A stretch of DNA of 64,000 nucleotides from JAWSVE01 sp033852115 (lineage in GTDB: Bacteria; Pseudomonadota; Gammaproteobacteria; Pseudomonadales; Cellvibrionaceae), in assembly GCA_033852115.1 (NCBI GenBank), contig JAWSVE010000008.1, positions 186,001 through 250,000 of the forward strand. Direction: 5' to 3'. The notes beneath the pieces were generated by a model. The model had not been told where the DNA came from and ran no database searches. It worked only from the letters and a program-made list of their open reading frames with translations. Every line of letters begins with the position of its first letter. The stretch's first letter is position 1. A program made the translations under genes and the position numbers. Positions 7,701 through 15,255 of the stretch are shown piece after piece.

Positions 7701-8228
7701 ATGGACCTACAGGATTTTGAATCACAGTTAATGTATTTCGACAAACCGATGTCGGAAGAAGTGTCTGAATTAATTGAGAAAGCCGCGGCTGCTTATTCAG
7801 AAGGTGAAGCTGAGCCTTATTTGCAGCGCGCTTTCGATATTGACCCTGATAACTTGTCAGTGTTGGTCGCTTTGTATCGATTTTATTATTACCAACACCG
7901 TTACGAAGATGCCATAGATATTGCCGACCATGTGATGTCGGTTGTAGCGCCTACCATAAAATTCCCCAGCCACTGGAGTGAAATTCAGTTCGCTCATTTA
8001 GCCCGCGGTGTAATGGAGTCATTTACGATGGTGCGTTTTTATTTACTGGCTGTTAAGGGTGCTGCGTACCTAAATCTGCGTTTAGGCAATATGGAACTCG
8101 GTGTAAGGATGTTGAATAAGGTCATTGAGTTGGATAACAAAGATCGACTCGGTGCGCGAGTGCTATTGCAAGCAATGGGGCCTGCAGTTGTTACCGAAAA
8201 ACAAGCAGTGCCTGCATCCCAGTGTTAA
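7701..8228 (+). CDS. TPR-like protein of nif cluster
   Basis: A 175-residue all-helical protein with tetratricopeptide-like segments: about residues 30-70 (AYSEGEAEPYLQRAFDIDPD and LYRFYYYQHRYEDAIDIADH) and about 115-150 (AYLNLRLGNMELGVRMLNKV). It lies between cysE and nifW. TPR proteins scaffold protein-protein contacts; its partner is unknown, with NifW/NifZ/NifM or nitrogenase as reasonable guesses. The ATG at 7701 has AGGA four bases upstream; the longer frame from 7659 starts without a binding site and would add residues from the spacer. It ends 25 bases before nifW. Confidence 0.8.
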   Translation: MDLQDFESQLMYFDKPMSEEVSELIEKAAAAYSEGEAEPYLQRAFDIDPDNLSVLVALYRFYYYQHRYEDAIDIADHVMSVVAPTIKFPSHWSEIQFAHLARGVMESFTMVRFYLLAVKGAAYLNLRLGNMELGVRMLNKVIELDNKDRLGARVLLQAMGPAVVTEKQAVPASQC

Positions 8229-8253
8229 CGAGATAAATCAAAGAGGAAATATC

Positions 8254-8595
8254 ATGAGTGCTGATGACAAGCTCGAGTTAGAAGACGCGATGGACGAACT
8301 CAGTTCGGCTGAAGATTTTCTAGAGTACTTTGAAATTCCTTTTGATCAAAAGGTCGTTCACGTTAATCGGCTGCATATTATGCAGCGCTTTCACGATTAC
8401 CTGAATAATGGCGAGCAAGCTGTGGAAGACTACGAAGGTAATGATGAAGCCTTGGCGGCAGTATACAAAGCATTGTTAACTCGCGCCTATAACGACTTTG
8501 TCGAATCTGATGCGCTCACTGAAAAAGTGTTTAAAGTTTTCAAAATGCACGAGCCGCAAACTACATTTGTTTCATTGGATTCATTAGTTAAGTAA
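8254..8595 (+). CDS. nifW: Nitrogenase-stabilizing/protective protein NifW
   Basis: A 113-residue acidic helical protein of the NifW family, with the recognisable core SSAEDFLEYFEIPFD and VVHVNRLHIMQRFHDY. NifW associates with the MoFe protein and is needed for its full activity or protection from oxygen. AGAGGA lies five to ten bases before the ATG at 8254; a longer frame from 8125 overlaps the TPR gene in another phase and is rejected. It is followed 15 bases later by nifZ. Confidence 0.93.
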   Translation: MSADDKLELEDAMDELSSAEDFLEYFEIPFDQKVVHVNRLHIMQRFHDYLNNGEQAVEDYEGNDEALAAVYKALLTRAYNDFVESDALTEKVFKVFKMHEPQTTFVSLDSLVK

Positions 8596-8610
8596 CGAGC
8601 GCCTACCCCT

Positions 8611-9126
8611 ATGAAACCTGCTTACGAGTACGGGCAAGAAGTACGCTTAATTCGCAACGTCCGAAACGATGGGACTTACCCTGGTTTGGATGTGGGCACG
8701 TTACTTATCCGACGTGGTGCAGTAGGCGCTGTTTATGATGTGGGCACGTATCTACAGGATCAATTGATCTATCGCGTACACTTCTTGGAGGCTGGTAGGA
8801 CAGTAGGCTGTCGCGAAGAAGAATTGATTAGTGCCGATGTCGAATGGATCCCGAACAAATACGAATTCCGCGATAAAGTTAAAGCAGCACTGTCATTTAA
8901 TTTAAAAGGTGAAACACCGGTAGAAGAGGGCGATGAAGGCGAAATTCAAAAAGTGCTTCGCGAGCCCGGAATGATATTTTACGAGGTACGCTTTAATGGC
9001 CGGGTATTCAAGGTGCCTGAAGCGGCGCTGGCGGATATAGAGCCTGTAGAAGAGAGCAGTTTTACAGAGAAACAACCTGCGGAAGTAAACGCTGCGGAAG
9101 TAAACGCCGCGCGAGCAGTAGAGTAA
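8611..9126 (+). CDS. nifZ: Nitrogen fixation protein NifZ
   Basis: A 171-residue NifZ, which acts in MoFe protein P-cluster maturation together with NifW. Two SH3-like NifZ segments are visible: about residues 5-75 (YEYGQEVRLIRNVRNDGTYP and VGTYLQDQLIYRVHF) and about 95-140 (VEEGDEGEIQKVLREPG and IFYEVRFNGRVFKVPE). The C-terminus carries an in-frame duplication AEVNA-AEVNA coded by a 15-bp direct repeat (9079-9108). Confidence 0.93.
   Translation: MKPAYEYGQEVRLIRNVRNDGTYPGLDVGTLLIRRGAVGAVYDVGTYLQDQLIYRVHFLEAGRTVGCREEELISADVEWIPNKYEFRDKVKAALSFNLKGETPVEEGDEGEIQKVLREPGMIFYEVRFNGRVFKVPEAALADIEPVEESSFTEKQPAEVNAAEVNAARAVE
9079..9108 (+). repeat. 15-bp direct repeat at 3' end of nifZ
   Basis: GCGGAAGTAAACGCT is followed directly by GCGGAAGTAAACGCC. 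The repeat is in frame and only lengthens the disordered C-terminal tail of NifZ. Confidence 0.8.
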
Positions 9127-9139
9127 ACAAACGAGAGTT

Positions 9140-10057
9140 ATGATGACGAGCGTGTTTGCAGAATCCAGTCTTCCTTCAAGCGTTAACTATCGCTTGTTAC
9201 GAATTGCCACCGAGCAATTTGGCGAACTACCTGCAAAACTGGATGAAAGCCAGCAAAAACAAGTTAAAGATATCGCCGCTAAGGAATATGTATTAGAGCA
9301 GGCTGTTCTGTCGAGTGAAGAAGCTCGAGGTGTTCAAGTACCTGAATCGCAAATAATGGTGGCTATTGACCAAATTAAAGCTCGGTACGAAGATGAAGAC
9401 GCCTTTTTAAGTGCGTTAGAAGCAAATTATATTGACCTTGATAATTTGCGTGACTCTCTAGAGCGTGAGCTTCGAGTCGAGGCAGTCTTGGGGCGTGTAG
9501 GTGCTAAAGCGCCAGAAGTAGATGATACGGAAGTTGATCTCTACTACTACATGAACTCAGATAAATTCGAAAAGCCTGAAACCCGCCAAGCGCGACATAT
9601 CCTCATTACTATTAACCCTGATTTCACTGAAAACACAGACGAGTCTGCTCGCGAGCGTTTAGCGCTCATCCGTAAACGCTTGATTAAAAATACTAGTCGT
9701 TTTGGCGAGCAAGCAATGAAGCATTCTGAATGTCCATCGTCTTTACAGGGTGGTGTACTAGGTGAATTAAAACGGGGTGTGCTTTTCCCTCAGCTAGATG
9801 AAACGTTATTCTCAATGAGCGAGGGTGAAATCAGCGAAATTATTGAATCTCCCGTTGGGCTTCATATTCTGTATTGCGAAGCAATTTCACCAGCAGGTAT
9901 GGCTCAGCGCAAAGATATTGTGGCAAAGCTTAAAGAACAACTGCAAGACAGGCAGCGATCGCGCTACACCAAGCAGTGGGTTCAACAACTCATTCAGCAA
10001 GGTTCAGCGGGCAATAGTACGACGATAGGCAAGCCAGAAACAATTACTGAACCATAG
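9140..10057 (+). CDS. nifM: NifM peptidyl-prolyl isomerase
   Basis: A 305-residue protein with an N-terminal helical region and a parvulin-type PPIase domain (about residues 150-260; ARHILITI, GGVLGELKRGVLFPQLD and SPVGLHILYCE). NifM is required for maturation of the nitrogenase Fe protein NifH, most likely by proline isomerisation. No signal peptide is seen, so it acts in the cytoplasm. Two ATG codons in tandem (9140, 9143) begin it; GAGAG lies upstream. It is the last of the nifWZM trio and precedes the nif clpX. Confidence 0.95.
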   Translation: MMTSVFAESSLPSSVNYRLLRIATEQFGELPAKLDESQQKQVKDIAAKEYVLEQAVLSSEEARGVQVPESQIMVAIDQIKARYEDEDAFLSALEANYIDLDNLRDSLERELRVEAVLGRVGAKAPEVDDTEVDLYYYMNSDKFEKPETRQARHILITINPDFTENTDESARERLALIRKRLIKNTSRFGEQAMKHSECPSSLQGGVLGELKRGVLFPQLDETLFSMSEGEISEIIESPVGLHILYCEAISPAGMAQRKDIVAKLKEQLQDRQRSRYTKQWVQQLIQQGSAGNSTTIGKPETITEP

Positions 10058-10068
10058 GGGTAATTCTA

Positions 10069-11413
10069 ATGACACAAGACAGCGATTCCAATGAGCATAA
10101 AGCACCGTTAACTTGTTCGTTTTGTGGCATTGAAAAGAGTGCCGATGTTCCACTTATCGCAGGTAATGAAGGTCATATCTGTGAGCATTGCGTCAAGCTT
10201 GCGCATCAAGTGGTCAGCAGTTGGGGGCGTCGAGCGGCCCTGGTTCGTCCGGAATTAAAAGCGCCACATATCATTAAACAGTATCTTGATGAGTACATCA
10301 TTGGTCAGGACGATGCGAAAAAAACCTTGTCAGTAGCTCTGTTTAATCATTACTTACGACTTAACAATCAAGATGTTGAACAGCCGTTTTCCACCGAACC
10401 GCAACGAGAAAATGTCGATGTTGAAAAGTCCAATGTCTTGATGACGGGGCCATCTGGTGCAGGCAAAACCTTATTAGTGAAGACGCTGTCTAGAATTATT
10501 GGCGTCCCCTTTGTGATTGGCGATGCAACTGCTTTGACCCAGGCCGGTTATGTCGGACAGGATGTCGAAAGTTTGTTGAAGCGTTTGCTTGAGGCGGCTG
10601 ATTGGGATGTGCAGCAGGCGGAATGGGGTATTGTCTACGTTGATGAGATTGATAAGATCGCAAAGCGTGGTGATGGTGGTACGGCGGTACGTGATATTTC
10701 CGGTGAAGGTGTTCAACAAGCGTTATTGAAAATGATCGAAGGTGCAGAAATTCGCGTAACGAAACCAGGTCAACGAGAAGGGCATGGTGAAGAGGTTATG
10801 CTCAACACGCAAAATATATTATTTATCGTAGGCGGGGCATTCCCTGGATTAGTTGAGTTGGTAAGCAAACGTCTCGTGCCTAGTGAGAGCGGTATTGGGT
10901 TTAATGCACCACTTAAGAAGGAGTCGGAGTTTTCCAATAACGAATTATTGGCGGCCCTACAACCAGACGATCTACAAAAGTTTGGATTAATACCTGAGTT
11001 TATTGGTCGCTTTCCAATTGTGACTTTTCTACAAGATCTTGATGCAGATGCGTTACGTCGAATTTTAACGGAGCCAAAAAAATGCCCTTGTTAAACAATA
11101 TCGACGGCTATTTTCCTACCAAGGTGTTGAGCTGGTGTTTAGTGACGAATCTCTCACGTTTATTGCTGAGCAAGCCGTAGAGCGTGGTACAGGTGCGAGA
11201 GGTTTGCGCGGTATTCTTGAAACTTTATTGTGCGATACTATGTTCGAAGCGCCAAAAATTGACGGCTTGATTCGCTGTGAGGTGGTCGTTGTCGAAGATC
11301 AGGATGTTCCTGATCGCAATAAATTAGAAATAACCAAGGTTGTATCGCCGGAGAGTCACACTTCAGCTGGGGTTAACCAAGAGAGAAGTTCACTTTCGGC
11401 ATCGGTAATCTGA
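10069..11413 (+). pseudogene. clpX: nif-linked clpX interrupted by a +1 frameshift in A7
   Basis: This is a ClpX-like AAA+ unfoldase gene, as found between nifM and nifF in A. vinelandii. The first frame (10069-11094, 341 codons) has the C4 zinc finger (CSFC...CEHC, residues about 17-45), Walker A GPSGAGKT and Walker B VYVDEIDKI, then goes out of frame at LTEPK and stops after KCPC. The remainder (from about 11083; 11135-11413 as an open frame) encodes the small AAA subdomain, with GTGARGLRGILETLL. The two join perfectly if one A is removed from the seven A residues at 11076-11082. It is a recent frameshift mutation, phase-variable or slippage-rescued expression, or a sequencing error; the intact flanking codons argue for something recent. 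Housekeeping clpX would lie elsewhere. Confidence 0.85.
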
Positions 11414-11460
11414 GAAATCTATTGTCGTTTTTTTCGTATATCTTGTAGCTATATTTTTAG

Positions 11461-11500
11461 CCATTGTCGTTTCTTCCAGTGGATGGCAATGGTTTTTTTT
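11461..11500 (+). terminator. Rho-independent terminator after nif clpX
   Basis: CCATTG (11461) pairs with CAATGG (11487), extendable by flanking AG/TT pairs, and is followed by eight T residues (11493-11500). It closes the iscA-to-clpX transcript. Confidence 0.75.
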
Positions 11501-11551
11501 GCTGGGTAGATTATTGTTAAGTACCGAGGCACGGCAAGACGAGAAAAAGTC

Positions 11552-11715
11552 TGGGAAGCGCAGTGTTGCACCGTGAACGCATAAGGACAGTGCTAGCCGA
11601 TTACAACTGCGCTCCCAGCGTGATTAAAGCAATCACTTGGAGAATAGTCTGAACTTGCGTTCAGCTAGGAGTTTTCGATTTGACAGCCATTGTTAATCAG
11701 AAGCGCGGGCTGTCA
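11552..11715. other. Gene-free spacer with four consecutive inverted repeats
   Basis: No open frame is credible here. Four inverted repeats follow one another: TGGGAAGCGCAGT (11552) with ACTGCGCTCCCA (11606), 12 pairs with one bulged A; GTGATT/AATCAC (11620-11636); CTGAAC/GTTCAG around TTGC (11649-11664); and TGACAGCC (11681) with GGCTGTCA (11708). Several GGA triplets lie between stems. This could be a small structured RNA, a long 3' region of nifF, or protein-binding dyads. The last dyad may act as the nifF terminator, although no T run follows it on the minus strand. Confidence 0.4.
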
Positions 11716-11732
11716 GATTGGTGTTGAGTTAA

Positions 11733-12278
11733 CTAAAGAGGAAGTCCAAATTCAGGGGCGATTTGACTTAACCATAAATCCAAACGTTGTTCGGTCAGAT
11801 TTGCCTGGTTGTCTAAATCCAGCGCAAGCCCTACAAACTTGTCCTCAAGGATAGCCTCCGAGTGTTCGAATTCATATCCATCGGTTGGCCAGCTGCCTAC
11901 CACCTTGCCTCCCCGGTCTTGTACAAAGTCGTATATTTCAATCATTGCATCGACGAATTCATCGGGATACCCAATTTGGTCTCCTAGGCCATAGATAGCG
12001 ACTGTTTTCCCTTCAAAACTAATATCTTCAATTTGCGGTAAAAATTCTTCCCAGCTTTCGTTTTCACAGTCCGCAGACAAACCCGGTAAAAGCCCCTCGC
12101 CGAGAGTGGGTGTGCCCAAGATTAAAAATTCATACTCGGCGAACTCTTCCACAACGGCACGATTTACATTGATAGGCTTAGCCATAAGCTCGTCATCTTC
12201 GAACTTCTTTTTAATCATTTTTGCGACTTTACGAGTTTTACCCGTATCTGTTCCGAAAAATAATCCAATTTTGGCCAT
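11733..12278 (-). CDS. nifF: Flavodoxin NifF, electron donor to nitrogenase
   Basis: A 181-residue long-chain flavodoxin carrying FMN, which delivers electrons to the nitrogenase Fe protein. The phosphate-binding loop is FGTDTGKTRKVA near the N-terminus, and the isoalloxazine loops are LGTPTLGEG (about 55-63) and YGLGDQIGYPDEF (about 95-107). The acidic character is typical. It is transcribed towards clpX and has its own control region: a sigma-54 promoter about 100 bases upstream and two NifA sites beyond it. Confidence 0.95.
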   Translation of the reverse strand: MAKIGLFFGTDTGKTRKVAKMIKKKFEDDELMAKPINVNRAVVEEFAEYEFLILGTPTLGEGLLPGLSADCENESWEEFLPQIEDISFEGKTVAIYGLGDQIGYPDEFVDAMIEIYDFVQDRGGKVVGSWPTDGYEFEHSEAILEDKFVGLALDLDNQANLTEQRLDLWLSQIAPEFGLPL

Positions 12279-12377
12279 TGTCTGATACCCCTTTAAATTG
12301 GTAATTCATGGTGCCATGTGAACTACCTGATGAATGTAATGCGCAAGCCGCAGACCACGGCTTTCATAGAGGTTATG

Positions 12378-12393
12378 TGCATGAGCTATGCCA
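12378..12393 (-). promoter_or_regulatory. Sigma-54 promoter of nifF
   Basis: Read on the minus strand, TGGCATAGCTCATGCA fits -24/-12 (TGGCAC-N5-TTGCA) with GG-N10-GC spacing. It lies about 100 bases before the nifF ATG. Its form is nearly the same as the promoter at 2821. Confidence 0.8.
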
Positions 12394-12475
12394 CTTAACT
12401 ATTTAAGATGCTGGTAATGTAAGCTATTGATATATCGGTATTTAACTGGCTGAATCAAACGGTGATCTCGATGAT

Positions 12476-12491
12476 TGTCTGAAAGGTGACA
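12476..12491. promoter_or_regulatory. NifA upstream activator site 1 of nifF
   Basis: TGT-CTGAAAGGTG-ACA fits TGT-N10-ACA. It is 83 bases upstream of the nifF -24 element. Confidence 0.7.
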
Positions 12492-12587
12492 GGTTTTTTT
12501 GCGAAGTCATAATTTTTTGTTGGTTTTGCTGCAAAAATAATTCGGTGACAGAAATTATTCAAACTTAGTCGTTGCCAACGATAGCGT

Positions 12588-12603
12588 TGTAGAGTTTGTG
12601 ACA
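12588..12603. promoter_or_regulatory. NifA upstream activator site 2 of nifF
   Basis: TGT-AGAGTTTGTG-ACA fits TGT-N10-ACA and lies about 195 bases upstream of the -24 element. The two sites are 112 bases apart, near an integral number of helical turns. Confidence 0.6.
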
Positions 12604-12647
12604 ATAAGTTAGAAGAACTCGAGACTACCCCTGTTTAATGATGGGGA

Positions 12648-14231
12648 TTATTGATGTTCAACGATTTCGGGGTGATTGGCTAAGAAGCGAATCCAATCAG
12701 CAAAGATCTTCGATTCGGGCGCTATATCACCCGAAATAGCCTGCAGGAGCCTTTCTTGCCGCTCGTCGAGTGGAGCTAAGTCGCCTTTCGTTAAAGCCAT
12801 GTAGTATTGACCTAAGTTATTAATGACATATTTGCTGATTGGACTGTAAGTGTCGTCTAGTTTGATGGCGTAGCCTCCGCGCTTCATCACTTTGAGATGC
12901 GGTTCTGGATAGTAGTTGTCTATTTTTGCTAATACGTCGAGTACATAATTCATCGTGTTTTCATTTGTCATTATTTCGACATGCCCACTATTAAATCCCT
13001 GTTGTGCGGTCGCTTGCTGCTGCGCTTCAAGCCGAAGTTGGCTAGATAATGGGACTACGCCATCACTGTTTCTATTCATTTTCAGTGTTGAAGGGTTGTC
13101 AAAAGCATAAAGTAAGTGATGTTCGATTGAATCGGGTAATGGTTTTCTAAAGAGCCCTTGAATAAATGCACTTTCAGGGTTTAAGTCGCGCCATGATGGA
13201 AGCACCATGGGGGCGAGCTTTTCTCCCTTCGCTGCAGAGGGGTGGCCATCAAAAGGTGAGGCAATACTGATGAATAAGTCGATGGGGTTTTCTGAAGGCT
13301 TATTTTGGTAAATATTGAGCGCTTCACGTACGACGAGGCCGCCCATGCTGTGAGCAACAATCACCATGCCTAGTTTATCTATTCTTACCGTTTCACCGGA
13401 TAAAAATATGCGATGGAAGGTGGCCGCGAGTTGGCTTAAGTCCCCTCCGGACGGGTAGTAAAAAAACCAAGCTTTGAATTTCGAGGAATCTATTTGGCTA
13501 ACGAATGGCTCGAAAATGCGAATCGAACTATCAATGCCGTGTACAAACACAACTGGTATTTTGTAGGGAATGTCTTCTTCCAGCGCGAAGAATGTGGTTG
13601 GCGCATATTCAAGAAAGGTCGCCGGGTCATACATTCCCAATAGCGCCATATTTTTTGAAAATAACGGGTCGTCAAACTGTCTGATTGCACCGCTAGGAAA
13701 AAATAGCGAACGCTGCGGTAGGTTGGGCTGAGGATTTGAAAACGGCTCTACCCAGGAAATAGTTTGTTTTTCAGATAATATAATTTCGACTCGGTCCATA
13801 ACTTTCTGAGGTGCGACGCTTTCATCTATGGTAATTGACGTATCACCAATGACTTCCGTGGACTCGAAAAGCTGATTATTATTTTCATCGGAAAACACCA
13901 ATATCTGGTAGGTGCCATCTGGAAGGTTTAACCCAAAATGGGTTCCTGACCCAAGTGAAAAGTGCGTGTCAACGTGTTCGTTAGGTTTGAACTTGCTTGA
14001 AAATGCAGCGATTGCAATAGGGGTTTCGGTGAAGCTGAATTGGTTGTCTACCGTTTTGCCAATAATAAAAAAGTTATCTCGGCTGATCATGTGCTTTAAA
14101 TTAACTTGCCCTGGTTCGGCATGGTGTAGTCGCTCGTACTCTGCTTGAACAGCTGCGTGCTTTAAGTAAGCGCATGATGACAATAAGCAGGTAATAAAAA
14201 GAAGCGTCGCGCTTCTGATGAGTTGTTGCAT
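12648..14231 (-). CDS. Lipoprotein alpha/beta hydrolase (lipase/esterase-like)
   Basis: A 527-residue predicted lipoprotein: the signal peptide ends at the lipobox L-S-S-C20. An N-terminal beta-rich region (about 40-150) with a DENNNQLFE calcium-loop-like motif precedes an alpha/beta-hydrolase domain. In that domain VVFVHGID gives the oxyanion region, VAHSMGGL carries the nucleophile Ser, and NSDGVVP and SGHVEI are candidates for the acid and His regions. It resembles palmitoyl-esterase or PGAP1-like hydrolases; the substrate is unknown. It would be anchored to the envelope. It is the first gene beyond nifF and belongs to a different functional region. Confidence 0.75.
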   Translation of the reverse strand: MQQLIRSATLLFITCLLSSCAYLKHAAVQAEYERLHHAEPGQVNLKHMISRDNFFIIGKTVDNQFSFTETPIAIAAFSSKFKPNEHVDTHFSLGSGTHFGLNLPDGTYQILVFSDENNNQLFESTEVIGDTSITIDESVAPQKVMDRVEIILSEKQTISWVEPFSNPQPNLPQRSLFFPSGAIRQFDDPLFSKNMALLGMYDPATFLEYAPTTFFALEEDIPYKIPVVFVHGIDSSIRIFEPFVSQIDSSKFKAWFFYYPSGGDLSQLAATFHRIFLSGETVRIDKLGMVIVAHSMGGLVVREALNIYQNKPSENPIDLFISIASPFDGHPSAAKGEKLAPMVLPSWRDLNPESAFIQGLFRKPLPDSIEHHLLYAFDNPSTLKMNRNSDGVVPLSSQLRLEAQQQATAQQGFNSGHVEIMTNENTMNYVLDVLAKIDNYYPEPHLKVMKRGGYAIKLDDTYSPISKYVINNLGQYYMALTKGDLAPLDERQERLLQAISGDIAPESKIFADWIRFLANHPEIVEHQ

Positions 14232-14267
14232 TGCGTATGTTCCCCAGCAGTGAAATAGGCCTAATAT

Positions 14268-15068
14268 TTACCGTTTGTTTTGTGATTCAATTTCCTCGAA
14301 GCGGTCATACGTGATGAAGGTATCGAATTTACCGTCTAGATCGCTATCCAGCTCCGTTTTTTTCAACTTAAATGGCCCGTAGAGACTGGATTTCACACGT
14401 CTTTTTAATCTGGAGTCATAAATATCGACGCTGTGCCTTTGGCCATGTAAGTAGTTGATCTGAATGTCGTAAAAGCCATCGCCAGTGCTATCAGATTTTT
14501 CCCAGCGAGGATTGCCCTGAATATATTTCACGCGGGTTTCAAAGTTGCCGTCAAAATTATTATCCGCCGTGGCGAAATCTAATATGCCACGGCGATCAAA
14601 GGTATACACGTAGTCGGGCTGGCCATCGAAATTTCGGTCGAGTGTTGTTTTTGAAATTCGCGAGCTGACGTAAGTCCATATTTCATCGAGCTGGCCATCG
14701 TCATTATAATCAATACCATCTTCTTGAACCGGTGAGTGATAATAAGCGGTTGTCGCTGCGACGCCTGCGAGGAAGGTGAGCATCAGTGTGCTGATTTTCT
14801 GCAAGGGCGTTTGCTTTGCGCTAGCTGTGGGGTCATTTGTTGCTGGTTCTGGAATGGGCTGAGTACGTTCCCATTCGTCCACTAACTGTTTTGCTTGATG
14901 ATAGTCCTCTTCATCCACCATGACGCGCACGATGCCCATTGCTTGTAATTCACCAACGCCACCTTGCAGCAACTCTCCCTCAACCCGCCCATGTATTTCG
15001 GCTTGTTGCAATAGGTTTAAGATCATGTGGGCTTCGAGGCCGTTCTGAGCGTCATAGACGGGTAGCAT
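14268..15068 (-). CDS. DUF2007 membrane protein with DxDxDG repeats
   Basis: A 266-residue protein. Residues 1-70 match the DUF2007 putative signal-transducing domain (VYDAQNGLEAHMILNLLQQA, RVMVDEEDYHQAKQLVDEW). One membrane segment follows (about 93-110), then a region with five Asp-rich loops of D-x-[DN]-x-D-G-x-x-D type at residues 120-128, 144-152, 169-177, 193-201 and 241-249, similar to calcium-binding or type-3 repeats. The layout suggests a cytoplasmic DUF2007 domain joined to an extracytoplasmic metal-binding repeat domain. The function is unknown. It lies 36 bases upstream of the lipoprotein hydrolase gene on the same strand, so the two may be cotranscribed. Confidence 0.7.
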   Translation of the reverse strand: MLPVYDAQNGLEAHMILNLLQQAEIHGRVEGELLQGGVGELQAMGIVRVMVDEEDYHQAKQLVDEWERTQPIPEPATNDPTASAKQTPLQKISTLMLTFLAGVAATTAYYHSPVQEDGIDYNDDGQLDEIWTYVSSRISKTTLDRNFDGQPDYVYTFDRRGILDFATADNNFDGNFETRVKYIQGNPRWEKSDSTGDGFYDIQINYLHGQRHSVDIYDSRLKRRVKSSLYGPFKLKKTELDSDLDGKFDTFITYDRFEEIESQNKR

Positions 15069-15200
15069 GTCGGTTCCTTTGTGTGGTCAGTTTGTTTGTA
15101 AATGCTCGGCAGTGGGGGCTATATATCCAAAAGAAAGTACCATATGCCACTTAATTGGTTGCTCTGGCTAAGGGTCTGCCACTATCCTTCCGGGTTTTGT

Positions 15201-15228
15201 TCTTTCTAGTACGATCTTTCTAGTAGAC
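15201..15228 (+). repeat. 14-bp tandem direct repeat upstream of SLC13 gene
   Basis: TCTTTCTAGTACGA is followed directly by TCTTTCTAGTAGAC (11 of 14 bases identical in register), about 30 bases before the transporter start. Confidence 0.6.
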
Positions 15229-15255
15229 ATAGCTTTTTAGAGTGTATCGCAATTT

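Noticed and set aside
12300..12330. TGGCAC on the minus strand near 12316 as a nifF promoter
   Set aside because: The GC of the -12 element is missing at the required distance; the site at 12378 fits fully.
15165..15180. TGGCTAAGGGTCTGCC as a sigma-54 promoter for the SLC13 gene
   Set aside because: Spacing is right, but the -12 element is poor, the segment is nearly symmetric and fits both strands, and no enhancer site was found.
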